This document shows positions 50,329 through 58,790 of a stretch of DNA of 64,000 bases, in pieces. Both the position numbers and the translations under genes were made by a program. The notes beneath the pieces were generated by a model, which was given only the letters and a program-made list of their open reading frames with translations, was not told the DNA's origin and did no database searches. This stretch comes from JANNVZ01 sp046155615 (GTDB lineage Bacteria; Bacteroidota; Bacteroidia; Flavobacteriales_D; Sanyastnellaceae), in NCBI GenBank assembly GCA_046155615.1, contig JBJXFP010000154.1, forward strand, positions 1 through 64,000. The letters run 5' to 3'. Numbering within the stretch: position 1 is the first letter of the stretch; every line of letters begins with the position of its first letter.

Positions 50329-50985
50329 ATGCATCTCACGCAGTTCACTTTTAATCCCTTTCAGGAGAATACATACATTGTGTATGACGATACACAAGAA
50401 GCCATCATCATTGACCCCGGCATGATGGATGAGGATGAGGACGCGCAACTATTCGAGTACATTGCAGAAAAGAACCTGAAGCCTGCAATGGTGGTGAATA
50501 CACACTGTCATCTGGATCACATATTGGGTAATGCATCAGCCTGCGCACGTTTCAGTATTCCGCTGCTTGCACACCGACTTGAGTTGCCTATGCTGGATCG
50601 CGCTTCTTCAGCCAGCCTTATGTGGAATGTGCCTTACCGCCTTTCACCTGCACCATCACGGTTTTTGGACGAAGGTGATGAAGTCACTTTTGGACATACC
50701 CGATTCCGATTGTTGCTGGTACCCGGCCATGCACCTGGGCATATTGCTCTGGTGTGCGATGATGAAAAGTTGGTGATCGCGGGCGATGTACTTTTTCGTG
50801 AAAGTGTAGGCCGCGTGGATTTGCCCATGTGCAATGCGCAAGACCTCGTCTATTCTATTCAACAAAAAATGTATGCATTGCCTGATGACTACACTGTGCA
50901 TTCGGGCCATGGGCCGGAGACCACCATTGGTCATGAGAAGGAGCACAACGCATTTGTAAGAATCGATTGGCAATGCCTTATTTGA
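50329..50985 (+). CDS. MBL-fold metallo-hydrolase (glyoxalase II-like)
   Basis: A 218-residue hydrolase of the metallo-beta-lactamase fold. The metal site is visible: THCHLDH near residue 60, then GHAPGHIALV (His) and AGDVLFRESVGRVDLP (Asp) and the last His in HSGHGPETTIGHE. The N-terminus FNPFQENTYIVYDD is typical of the YcbL/glyoxalase II-like group, which often act on lactoylglutathione-like or other thioesters. The ATG at 50329 is chosen because family homology starts there; an earlier in-frame ATG (50134) would add 65 unrelated residues. It is a single gene between two signalling operons. Substrate uncertain. Confidence 0.9.
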   Translation: MHLTQFTFNPFQENTYIVYDDTQEAIIIDPGMMDEDEDAQLFEYIAEKNLKPAMVVNTHCHLDHILGNASACARFSIPLLAHRLELPMLDRASSASLMWNVPYRLSPAPSRFLDEGDEVTFGHTRFRLLLVPGHAPGHIALVCDDEKLVIAGDVLFRESVGRVDLPMCNAQDLVYSIQQKMYALPDDYTVHSGHGPETTIGHEKEHNAFVRIDWQCLI

Positions 50986-51058
50986 GCAATGAGCAACATA
51001 ATTCACGCACAATAATTTCCGAGTATTTCCGTGAGTGCCTGAACTTGCGAAAGAACCA

Positions 51059-52108
51059 TCAAGCCTTTTTCAGTGTAAAGCCAAATGTGCTACCAAGGCC
51101 ATCAGTGCTGCGCACACTGATTGTTTGGTTGTGGGCTTCTATGATGTGTTTGCAGATAGCAAGACCAAGCCCGCTGCCACCTGCATTGCGCGCACGGCTT
51201 TTATCCACCCGGTAAAATCTTTCGAAAATTCGAGGCAGATGATCGAGCGAAATACCAATGCCATTGTCGGCTACTTCTATCAGCAAGTTGTCGCCCATGT
51301 CATAAAATCGGATCCGCGTTTCGCCACCATCGCGGCTGTAGTTGATGCTATTCACTACCAAGTTGGTAAACACTTGTGCAATGCGTGACTTATCGCCCTC
51401 CACCTGTATTGGTTTTTCATTTTCTTTTCTCAGGCGCAGCATCACATTGCGCGAAGCTGCCAGTTGTTCCTGCTGTTCCATTATTTGTTTTGCAAGTTCT
51501 ACCACATCAAATTTTCCGAAGTTCAGTTGCAGACTCGCATTCTCGATAGAGGTAATCTGATCCAGATCTTTTATCAAATCGCTCAGCCTGTCGCAACCCA
51601 CGCTGGCCTTTTGTAAAAACTTGCGCGTTTGTTCCTTGTCCTCCATGTCACTCTCCAGAATGGTATCTACATAGCCTTGTATGTTGAACAGTGGCGTCTT
51701 CAACTCATGAGCCATGTTGCCAATAAACTCGCTGCGGTAGTTGTCAGCGTTTCTTAACTCTTTCACCTCGCGTATGCGCTCTTTGGCCCACTCTTCCACC
51801 TCACTGTTCACTTCACTCAGCACATCTTCGCTCATTCTTATGCGTGGTTTGCTTTCGTTTTGAGTCTTGAATGAGTGAATGGTTTTGTAAATGATCTTCA
51901 CCTTGTGGTAAAGAAACTTCTCAATGAAGTAATAGACTATGCCATATGAAATGGTGCAGCCCAGCAATACCAGTAGAAGCAGCCAGAGCCATTCGAACTC
52001 GCGTTCCAATATAAAAATGAGTATGAAGTAGGTGGCGGCCAGCAGCGTGGTGATCAAGGTTGCCGAGGCCAGTGCCACTGTTCGCGGTGTACGCACTTTT
52101 ATTGCCAT
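51059..52108 (-). CDS. PhoR-like sensor histidine kinase
   Basis: A 349-residue membrane kinase with two closely spaced transmembrane helices at the N-terminus (LITTLLAATYFILIFIL and WLWLLLLVLLGCTISYGI) and almost no periplasmic loop, so it must sense something in or near the membrane. The cytoplasmic core has the HisKA phosphoacceptor NMAHELKTPLFNIQGYVDT and the HATPase_c boxes: NLVVNSINYS (N box), VADNGIGI (G1), IFERFYRVDKSR (F box) and GGSGLGLAI (G2). It is downstream of its response regulator by two bases, so the two are cotranscribed. The pair resembles PhoRB by layout; phosphate control is a guess. Confidence 0.94.
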   Translation of the reverse strand: MAIKVRTPRTVALASATLITTLLAATYFILIFILEREFEWLWLLLLVLLGCTISYGIVYYFIEKFLYHKVKIIYKTIHSFKTQNESKPRIRMSEDVLSEVNSEVEEWAKERIREVKELRNADNYRSEFIGNMAHELKTPLFNIQGYVDTILESDMEDKEQTRKFLQKASVGCDRLSDLIKDLDQITSIENASLQLNFGKFDVVELAKQIMEQQEQLAASRNVMLRLRKENEKPIQVEGDKSRIAQVFTNLVVNSINYSRDGGETRIRFYDMGDNLLIEVADNGIGISLDHLPRIFERFYRVDKSRARNAGGSGLGLAICKHIIEAHNQTISVRSTDGLGSTFGFTLKKA

Positions 52109-52110
52109 GT

Positions 52111-52788
52111 CTATGGCTCAAATTTATAACCTACACCTTTTATGGTTTTGAAATAGTCGTCACCAAGTTTTTCACGAAGCTTGCGAATGTGTACATCAAT
52201 GGTGCGGTCGCCCACTATCACATCATTGCCCCATACGCTGCTCAGTATATGCTCGCGTGTGAATACGCGGCCCGGTGCAGATATGAGCAATGCCAGCAAT
52301 TCAAATTCCTTTTTGGGTAGCGAAAGTTGTTGTTTGTCTTTGTATACCAGATAGCGCTCCTTGTCTATGGATACACCACTCAGGTTTTCTACATCTTGTG
52401 CAGGCTGTGCCAATTGTTTTCTGCGCAGCAATGCTTTTACCCTTGATATCAGCACACGTGGTTTTATCGGCTTACTTATATAGTCATCAGCACCGGCATC
52501 GAAGCCTGCTATCTGGCTGTAGTCCTCGTTGCGTGCAGTAAGAAAAGCAATGAGCACATTACGCAGGTTATCATCTTCGCGCAGCTCGCGGCAGGTTTCC
52601 ATGCCATCCATCTCAGGCATCATCACATCCAGCAGCACCAGATCAGGATTGAATGAGCGTGCCACCTCCAGCGCCTTGCGCCCGTTCAGTGCAGTTTTCA
52701 CTTCATAACCTTCTTTCTCCAGATTGTATCCAATCAGTTCCAGTATGTCCTGTTCATCATCTACCAGCAGTATTTTTTGTTTGGTCAT
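52111..52788 (-). CDS. OmpR/PhoB-family response regulator
   Basis: A 225-residue regulator. The receiver domain (residues 1-120) has the acidic pair VDDEQD, the phosphoacceptor Asp in LVLLDVMMPEMDG, Thr/Ser in IAFLTAR and Lys in YISKPIKPRVL. The C-terminal winged helix (residues about 140-222) shows the PhoB pattern: LPKKEFELLALLISAPGRVFTREHILSSVWG and DRTIDVHIRKLREKLGDD, here quoted only as short pieces (FELLALLISAPGRVFTRE, RTIDVHIRKLREKLG). It is transcribed ahead of the kinase gene. Its target sites were not found. The 135-base region upstream is shared with the divergent SDR gene, but no clean promoter was identified. Confidence 0.95.
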   Translation of the reverse strand: MTKQKILLVDDEQDILELIGYNLEKEGYEVKTALNGRKALEVARSFNPDLVLLDVMMPEMDGMETCRELREDDNLRNVLIAFLTARNEDYSQIAGFDAGADDYISKPIKPRVLISRVKALLRRKQLAQPAQDVENLSGVSIDKERYLVYKDKQQLSLPKKEFELLALLISAPGRVFTREHILSSVWGNDVIVGDRTIDVHIRKLREKLGDDYFKTIKGVGYKFEP

Positions 52789-52955
52789 TTCGGTTTTGTA
52801 TTTGTCGGGAAATAAAATTTCTTTTCAGGTCGCGAAGTAACCGAGCCACTATTAAGAAATAGTTACCTCATTATTAGAGCTACCGTAATGTTTGATACTA
52901 AGCCATTGCTATTCATATTCTATATATGGCTTCAAATATCCTTTTTTTGTCAGCT

Positions 52956-53756
52956 ATGAAAGTGCAGGAATATTTCGGTGGAAAAACTGTGTGGCTTACC
53001 GGGGCAAGCTCTGGTATTGGAGAGCAGCTGGCTATTTTGCTCAGTCCTGTGGCAGGCCGGCTCGTCATTTCTGCCCGCAGAATGGAGGAACTGGAGCGTG
53101 TGCGCAAGCTGTGTGCAAAGCCTGCCAATGTATTTATTCAAACCATTGATCTCAATTCAGAATCGAATGTGAGAGAAGCTGCTGCCATTGTGCTTCAGCA
53201 GCACGGTCCGGTTCATATCCTTTTTGCCAACGGAGGCATAAGCCAACGTGCGCTTGCGTTGGAAACAACGCCCGAAGTACTCCGCCAAATCATGGAAGTA
53301 AATTTTTTCAGCCAGGCCTTACTGGCGCAATTGGTAACCCATGGCAGGCAGCATGAACCGCTGCACATTGTGGTTACTTCCACCTTGCTTGGCAAGTGGG
53401 GATTTCATACCCGTTCGGCTTACTCAGCATCCAAACATGCGCTGCATGGCTACTTCGACAGCCTGCGCATGGAGGTGGAGCAGCAGGGCATATTTATCAC
53501 ACTCGTGTTGCCCGGGTTTATACAAACCGATGTATCTAAAAATGCCCTTGGCGCAGATGGCAGGCCCACCCGGGAGATGGATAGCAACCAGGCCGGTGGA
53601 ATAACAGCCGAAGTATGTGCTCAAAGAATGCTGACCGGAGTTGCGGATCGAAAACGTGAATTTGCCGTAGGTGGCAGCGAGGTTTGGGGATTGAGAATGA
53701 AACGATTTTTTCCGGGTTGGTTTGAGAAAATCTTGCGCAACAAATCAGCACGATAG
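52956..53756 (+). CDS. Short-chain dehydrogenase/reductase
   Basis: An NAD(P)-dependent oxidoreductase of the classical SDR family, 266 residues from the ATG at 52956. Motifs: the nucleotide-binding TGASSGIG near residue 16, ANGGI, the catalytic Ser in VVTSTLLG and the YxxxK pair in AYSASKHALHGY. The length and the late PGFIQTDVS segment fit the group that includes eukaryotic dehydrogenase/reductase member 7. It is probably a soluble or loosely membrane-bound reductase of a lipid or steroid-like substrate, unproven. The alternative ATG at 52926 lacks family character. It converges with lptD, nine bases apart. Confidence 0.92.
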   Translation: MKVQEYFGGKTVWLTGASSGIGEQLAILLSPVAGRLVISARRMEELERVRKLCAKPANVFIQTIDLNSESNVREAAAIVLQQHGPVHILFANGGISQRALALETTPEVLRQIMEVNFFSQALLAQLVTHGRQHEPLHIVVTSTLLGKWGFHTRSAYSASKHALHGYFDSLRMEVEQQGIFITLVLPGFIQTDVSKNALGADGRPTREMDSNQAGGITAEVCAQRMLTGVADRKREFAVGGSEVWGLRMKRFFPGWFEKILRNKSAR

Positions 53757-53765
53757 AAAATGGCA

Positions 53766-56375
53766 TCATCGAAGTATGCCGATGTCCTCACCAAAGGTGC
53801 CGCGCCTTTGCAGTTTCAGATCTTTCAGTAATGGCGACTTGATGTTAAGTTGAATAGTCCAGCTTCTGCGATCACCAAAGGGGATGAAATTGGCAGAGAA
53901 CTCCCAGCAGTGAAGGTCTATGTGTAAGCCAAGTGTGGTGGTGATGAAGTCGCGCGCACCGAAGTCTTTCCATTGCAAAGTTTTGTATCGTGCATTACTC
54001 ATGTCATAGCCGCTTTGCGCACTTAATGCAAATATTTTCAGAAAAGTGACATCACCAGAAAAGCCTATTCTATTGGTTATTGCCAGTGTATCACGCTGTT
54101 GTATAGCATTAAATTTTCGGTCTATGCCAAGGTTGTAATTCACACGAAAAGCGAATGGCATTGAGAAATCAACGAGGCTGTTTCTATTTTCATTTACATA
54201 TTCTTCTTCAGCCTCGCTTAGCTCGCTGTCTGCCCGGTCCAATGGTTTTTTGTTTTTGCTTTTTATGTCAAAATTTATAGCCAGTGCAGAGGTGGTCATG
54301 CGCATCAGTTTGCCCTCAGTATCCCACAAATATTGATTGACCACACGGCCTGTTGTATCCCTGTCATACAAGCTGAACGAGTTGCTGTAGTTCACCTGCA
54401 CATTTTGAGCAATGGTGGTGAAGGCATTCATATTCACACTGCTCCATTGCAGGCTGTCTGCCATGAAGTTTCTGGAGAGTGTGGTATTCCAGCTATCTAT
54501 CAGCTTCACCTTTTTGTAAGTCACCTTAGCTGTGGATTTGTCGCGCACCTTAGCTTCAAAGTTTTGCTGAATGCCGAGGTTTAGGTTCATCCCTTGCGCG
54601 CTTTGTGCTGGCTTGTAGGCAGACAAGTCGAATGGCGAATAGGTCAGCGCACTTCCGCTCTGGCTGAAATAGGTGGTGGTGTAGTTGCTGTATGGATTGT
54701 AGCTGATCCCGGCCCTTGGCTGCACCATGTGGCGTATCGCTTTCAGCTTGCGATTTCCGAAATTGAAAGTGCCATAAAGCCTGAAGTTGTAGTTGGCACT
54801 TGCACTCCAATTCATGCCGCTTTTAAAACCATACAGTGTGTCGCGTAGCAGCAGCTGCTCGGCTTCATCAAAGCTTTGTTGCAAATATTTGGCTGTGTGA
54901 AAACTCTCGCCACGCAGGTTGAAACTGAGCGTACCAAATTGCTTCGCCCTTACCGATGTGCTCAAGTTAGCCCCCGTTCTCAATCCATTGCGGCTGCGTT
55001 GCCAAAGGCTGTCGGCTTTGTCCCAGCGGTACAAACCTTCCTGTTCACTCACGCGGTTCTCTGCATTCATGCTGGCATCCAATCCAAAATTGTCAAGAAA
55101 GGTTTTCCAACCCGGATCATTTTTTACAAAACGGCCCAGGGTTATGCGCGTCATGTTGGCAGTGAATTGCGGTAGTGTCACCTCCACTAATTTGGTATTT
55201 GTATTTTGAGTGTGGCGTGCCACCATGCCAATATTGAAAGGCTTGTCAGGCCAGCGTTTGCTCCAGTTCATGGTAGAGCTGAATGTGTTGGTCAGGAAGT
55301 CTTGCTGGCTCACATTGATGTTTTGCCGGAAGTTGTCCATCGAACCAAAGTTGACACTCGAATTGAACGATGTGTTTGGTCTGGCGCGCGGGTCTTGGGT
55401 ATGCGACCACTGTATGTTGAATGTGCGCGCTTCCTGAAATCCGGGTAATTCGCGCAATCCTGTCTTGTTGCTTTGGTAGGAGAGTGCAAGGTTGCCACTG
55501 TACCTGTAGTTGTTTTTGTAGCTGTAAGCATTGCGCACCGCCCAACTGCCGCGTGTGTATATGTCGAAGGTTATTTTGCCATCAAGCCCTGGGCTAAATG
55601 GAACGTAGTAGCCAAGGTTTTGCAAAAAGTATCCTTTGGATTGTGCATTGCCGTAGCCGGGCAGCAGTATGCCGTGAGTGCTTTCTCTTTTGTTTGGAAA
55701 AAAACCAAAGGGCAGCGCGAACAACGGCACCTTACGGAATTTGAGTACCACAGGGCCACTCACCACTTTTTCATTGGGTATAACCATGGCCCTTTTAAGC
55801 CTGAAATGAAAATGTGGATTTTCATGATCACAAGTAGTAAGCTGTCCGTTGCCGATACTTATCCAATTGTTTGCAGCCTTCTTGCTTACCTCGCTCAGCA
55901 GGTATAGCTGATCCTCTTTGGTGCGCACTCCATAGCTGATGCCTCTTTTTGTCTTGAAATTGTAGGCGAGTGAGTCTTCGTCAAATTGTTTGTCGCCATC
56001 TTTGAATGTGGCCTTGCCTACAACGTGGCCGGTGCTATCACGCAGACCGCTTGCCTTTGCAGTAAAATCATTGAATGAAAACTCGATGAAAGCAGCGTGA
56101 ACCTCCATACTGCCATAGGTAACCCATGCATCGCCATAGAGCAATATTCTTTCGTTGAGTACGTCTACCACAGTACTATCCTTGCCGTAGTAGTCTATCA
56201 CATAATCCAAGCCGAGGTCGTCCTGCACAATAGAGGCGGTAGTATCTGCGTTAGTCAGCAAAGTATCAGCCGTTGACTGAGCATAATTGCCCGCAGCCAT
56301 TATCAACACCAATGCGGTGAAAATTGCGGGCTTCAGGCGAGTACTCACTACTGCGGGAAAATAGTTTTGTGACAA
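53766..56375 (-). CDS. lptD: LPS assembly outer-membrane protein LptD (Bacteroidota type)
   Basis: The outer-membrane translocon that places lipopolysaccharide on the cell surface. The 869-residue protein has a signal peptide (about residues 12-32, AIFTALVLIMAAGNYAQ) and an OstA-like N-terminal jelly roll (residues about 40-180, with ILLYGDAWVTYGSMEVHAAFIEF, shown here only in part). The large C-terminal barrel contains VPLFALPFGFFPNKRESTHG near residue 220 and LRGES, SLYDRDTTGRVVNQY later. It is longer than many LptD proteins but typical of the Bacteroidota variety. Its start codon and the amidase start are only eight bases apart, and both genes have their -7 boxes inside each other's 5' end. 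Confidence 0.9.
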   Translation of the reverse strand: MSQNYFPAVVSTRLKPAIFTALVLIMAAGNYAQSTADTLLTNADTTASIVQDDLGLDYVIDYYGKDSTVVDVLNERILLYGDAWVTYGSMEVHAAFIEFSFNDFTAKASGLRDSTGHVVGKATFKDGDKQFDEDSLAYNFKTKRGISYGVRTKEDQLYLLSEVSKKAANNWISIGNGQLTTCDHENPHFHFRLKRAMVIPNEKVVSGPVVLKFRKVPLFALPFGFFPNKRESTHGILLPGYGNAQSKGYFLQNLGYYVPFSPGLDGKITFDIYTRGSWAVRNAYSYKNNYRYSGNLALSYQSNKTGLRELPGFQEARTFNIQWSHTQDPRARPNTSFNSSVNFGSMDNFRQNINVSQQDFLTNTFSSTMNWSKRWPDKPFNIGMVARHTQNTNTKLVEVTLPQFTANMTRITLGRFVKNDPGWKTFLDNFGLDASMNAENRVSEQEGLYRWDKADSLWQRSRNGLRTGANLSTSVRAKQFGTLSFNLRGESFHTAKYLQQSFDEAEQLLLRDTLYGFKSGMNWSASANYNFRLYGTFNFGNRKLKAIRHMVQPRAGISYNPYSNYTTTYFSQSGSALTYSPFDLSAYKPAQSAQGMNLNLGIQQNFEAKVRDKSTAKVTYKKVKLIDSWNTTLSRNFMADSLQWSSVNMNAFTTIAQNVQVNYSNSFSLYDRDTTGRVVNQYLWDTEGKLMRMTTSALAINFDIKSKNKKPLDRADSELSEAEEEYVNENRNSLVDFSMPFAFRVNYNLGIDRKFNAIQQRDTLAITNRIGFSGDVTFLKIFALSAQSGYDMSNARYKTLQWKDFGARDFITTTLGLHIDLHCWEFSANFIPFGDRRSWTIQLNIKSPLLKDLKLQRRGTFGEDIGILR
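56362..56369 (+). promoter_or_regulatory. -7 box TAGTTTTG of the amidase gene, inside lptD
   Basis: An exact TANNTTTG match on the plus strand, about 15 bases before the ATG at 56384 and within lptD codons 3-5. It supports the 56384 start over the earlier ATG at 56324. Confidence 0.45.
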
Positions 56376-56383
56376 GAGAAATT

Positions 56384-57661
56384 ATGGGCTTCAAAGCTAT
56401 GCAAGAGCACAAACACAACAGGACACAGGTACCCCTGCATATCAGGCGCGGTAAACGCATGTCTGTCGTTTTTCTTGTGCTTGCCTTCATTTCGCTTGCG
56501 GCAGCCATGCCTGTCAGCACTGAGCAGAAAATGGTGGTGGTGCTGGATGCGGGCCATGGAGGCAGTGACCCGGGCAACCTCGGCACCGGCCGTTATGATG
56601 CTACCGAGAAGGATGTTGCATTAGATGTAACCTTGAAAGTAGGCGAATACATCACGCAGAATTATCCTGATGTTACAGTGATATATACGCGCAAAGGCGA
56701 CACATTTCCTTCGTTGGCCAAACGTGTGGAAACAGCCAACACCGCCAATGCCGACCTCTTCATATCCATTCACTGCAATGCTGCCGAGAACAGAAGCGCC
56801 AGTGGAGTTGAAACATTTGTGATGGGTCTTCACAAATCAGAAGAGAGTCTTTCCAATGCCATGAAGGAGAACAACTCCATCTTTTTGGAAAAAGACCATG
56901 AAAAAAATTATGATGGGTTTGATCCAAAAAGTCCCGACACGTATATCATTCTGAGCATGCGCGAAAACTTGTTCTTGGATAAAAGCATCACCTTGGCCAA
57001 GAGCGTACAGGATCAATTTCGCACGCGTGTGGGTCGCAAGGATCGTGGTGTGAAGCAAGCAGGTTTCTATGTCATTTCATTCACCAATATGCCCAGCATT
57101 CTGGTGGAACTGGGTTTCCTCAGCAACAGTGAGGAAGAGGACTTTCTGAACAGCGATGACGGCAAGACATATCTTGCAAGTGCCATATACAGAGCATTCA
57201 AGGAATTTAAGGATGGCGGTACAACCAAACCAGAGGAAGCAGGAATGACGGCAAAAACGGAAGAAAAAAAACCGGAGACAGAAGAGAAGCCGGTGGTGAC
57301 AGAAATAAAACAAAACACCAAAGTGGATACCAGCAATCCTGCTGCACTTATCAAAAGCTCAACATCGCAAGGCATTGTTTGGCAAGAGATAAACAAGGGT
57401 GTGAAATATCAGGTACAGATACATACCTCGCCAAAAAAAGTGGAGGCAAATGCCGCTGAACTAAAAAATTTGGAGCGCACAACTGAGTACAAGCAGAACG
57501 GAGTGTATAAATATCTGGCGGGTTGCACCGCTACCTACAAAGAAGCCAAGGAGAATTTGGAAAAATTGAAGGCCATGGGTTTCAAGGACGCATTTGTAGT
57601 TGCATTTGAGAATGACCAGCGTATTGACCTCAGCAAAGCCATTGCACAAACCCCCAAGTAA
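56384..57661 (+). CDS. N-acetylmuramoyl-L-alanine amidase with C-terminal SPOR-like domain
   Basis: Cuts the amide bond between MurNAc and the stem peptide during septum splitting. From the ATG at 56384 it has 425 residues: a short N-terminal basic segment and signal-like helix (MSVVFLVLAFISLAAAM, ending near residue 43), then the amidase_3 domain. Its zinc ligands appear in VVLDAGHGGSDPG (His), ATEKDVALDV (Glu) and ISIHCNAA (His); the catalytic Glu is in LVELGFLSNSEE. A Lys/Glu-rich linker follows (about residues 285-330), then a SPOR-like C-terminal domain (VKYQVQIHTSPKKVEAN, AKENLEKLKAMGFKDAFVVA) that should bind denuded glycan. It is followed four bases later by the MCE gene. Confidence 0.93.
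   Translation: MGFKAMQEHKHNRTQVPLHIRRGKRMSVVFLVLAFISLAAAMPVSTEQKMVVVLDAGHGGSDPGNLGTGRYDATEKDVALDVTLKVGEYITQNYPDVTVIYTRKGDTFPSLAKRVETANTANADLFISIHCNAAENRSASGVETFVMGLHKSEESLSNAMKENNSIFLEKDHEKNYDGFDPKSPDTYIILSMRENLFLDKSITLAKSVQDQFRTRVGRKDRGVKQAGFYVISFTNMPSILVELGFLSNSEEEDFLNSDDGKTYLASAIYRAFKEFKDGGTTKPEEAGMTAKTEEKKPETEEKPVVTEIKQNTKVDTSNPAALIKSSTSQGIVWQEINKGVKYQVQIHTSPKKVEANAAELKNLERTTEYKQNGVYKYLAGCTATYKEAKENLEKLKAMGFKDAFVVAFENDQRIDLSKAIAQTPK
56392..56399 (-). promoter_or_regulatory. -7 box TAGCTTTG of lptD, inside the amidase gene
   Basis: An exact TANNTTTG match on the minus strand, giving a transcript start near 56385, about ten bases before the lptD ATG at 56375. A GTTG (56416-56419) lies 16 bases upstream as a weak -33 element. 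It overlaps amidase codons 3-6. Confidence 0.45.
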
Positions 57662-57664
57662 AGT

Positions 57665-58717
57665 ATGAAAGTAAGCCGTGAGTTTTTGATAGGAGTGTTG
57701 GTCGTAATAGCTATTGCCCTGCTATATCTGGGGGTGAACTATCTGAAAGGTGTCAACCTCTTTTTGAAGCAACAGAAATACTATGCGGTGTATGAAAATG
57801 CTGCGGGCCTTACAGCCAGTAATCCGGTTATACTCAATGGTTTTAAGATAGGCATAGTGAGTGACGTGCACATGAATGACAACGGTGACGGCACCATAGT
57901 GGCCGAAGTAATTCTGAACGACAGTAAGCTCTTTGTGCCCGATGATACCAAACTTGAAATAAAAGATGCCGATCTATTTGGAGGCAAGGCCATAGAAATA
58001 ATTCTTGGCAAAAGCCCAAATAAAGCAGAGAACAAAGACACGCTGATGTCGTCCATATCACTTGGCCTTACTGAAACCATCAAGCAGGAGATAGAACCAC
58101 TGAAGCAAAAAACCTCACAGCTCTTCAGCGGAGTGGACAGCGTGATAAGCAACCTGAACAATGTGCTTGGAGGTAGCAACACCGAAGGACTTGACGACAT
58201 ATTCAACAGCCTGAAGAATACAATGACCAATCTGGAGAGCACCTCCGGGAAGCTGAATACATTGTTGGATAACAACACAGGCAAACTTGACGAAATATTC
58301 AGCAACGTGGAGTCCATTTCGGCCAACCTGAAAGCCAACAATGAAACCATAACAGAAGCCATAAAGAATGTAGCCGTGATGAGCGACTCGCTGGCCAAAC
58401 TCAATTTGGCAGGTACATTGAGCAAGGTGGACAAGGCCATGACAGACTTCAGCGTGATAACCGAAAAAATAAACAACGGACAAGGAACAATTGGTCAGCT
58501 CATAAACAACGACAGTTTGCACACTGAGTTGGTAAATGCCTCGCACAGTTTAGACTTGTTGCTTAACGACATGCGTGTGCATCCGATGCGTTATCTCAGT
58601 TTCTCTATTTTCAACCGCAAGGGTGGCAATGAGGAGTTTTCCAAAAAGCAACTGGAAAAAATGCGCGATGAGATAGATGAAGCCATAAAAAAGAAAGAAG
58701 CAGACGGACAGAAGTAA
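57665..58717 (+). CDS. MCE-family (MlaD-like) lipid transport protein
   Basis: A membrane-anchored, hexamer-forming protein of the mammalian-cell-entry type; its relatives carry phospholipids between the two membranes. The 350-residue protein has one N-terminal transmembrane helix (FLIGVLVVIAIALLYLGVNYL) and an MCE domain at about residues 38-120 (YENAAGLTASNPVILNGFKIG, KLEIKDADLFGGKAIEI). A long coiled coil (about residues 140-300) with repeated LDNNTGKLDEIFSNVE-type heptads follows, and the tail is basic and acidic by turns. It directly follows the amidase gene (gap three bases), so they are cotranscribed. No MlaE or MlaF gene is adjacent. Confidence 0.93.
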   Translation: MKVSREFLIGVLVVIAIALLYLGVNYLKGVNLFLKQQKYYAVYENAAGLTASNPVILNGFKIGIVSDVHMNDNGDGTIVAEVILNDSKLFVPDDTKLEIKDADLFGGKAIEIILGKSPNKAENKDTLMSSISLGLTETIKQEIEPLKQKTSQLFSGVDSVISNLNNVLGGSNTEGLDDIFNSLKNTMTNLESTSGKLNTLLDNNTGKLDEIFSNVESISANLKANNETITEAIKNVAVMSDSLAKLNLAGTLSKVDKAMTDFSVITEKINNGQGTIGQLINNDSLHTELVNASHSLDLLLNDMRVHPMRYLSFSIFNRKGGNEEFSKKQLEKMRDEIDEAIKKKEADGQK

Positions 58718-58729
58718 TGCAAGGTCTGT

Positions 58730-58759
58730 ATCCAAGAATGACTCAAAAAAAGCTTGGAT
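58730..58759 (+). other. Alternative hairpins after the MCE gene
   Basis: ATCCAAG (58730-58736) can pair with CTTGGAT (58753-58759). The same CTTGG can instead pair with the CCAAG just downstream (58761-58765). The two pairings exclude each other, and a run of A and then GTTT flank them. They may be a weak terminator or attenuator between the MCE gene and the next. Confidence 0.35.
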
Positions 58760-58790
58760 GCCAAGTTGTTTCCTTCCCCATTTTGCAGCC

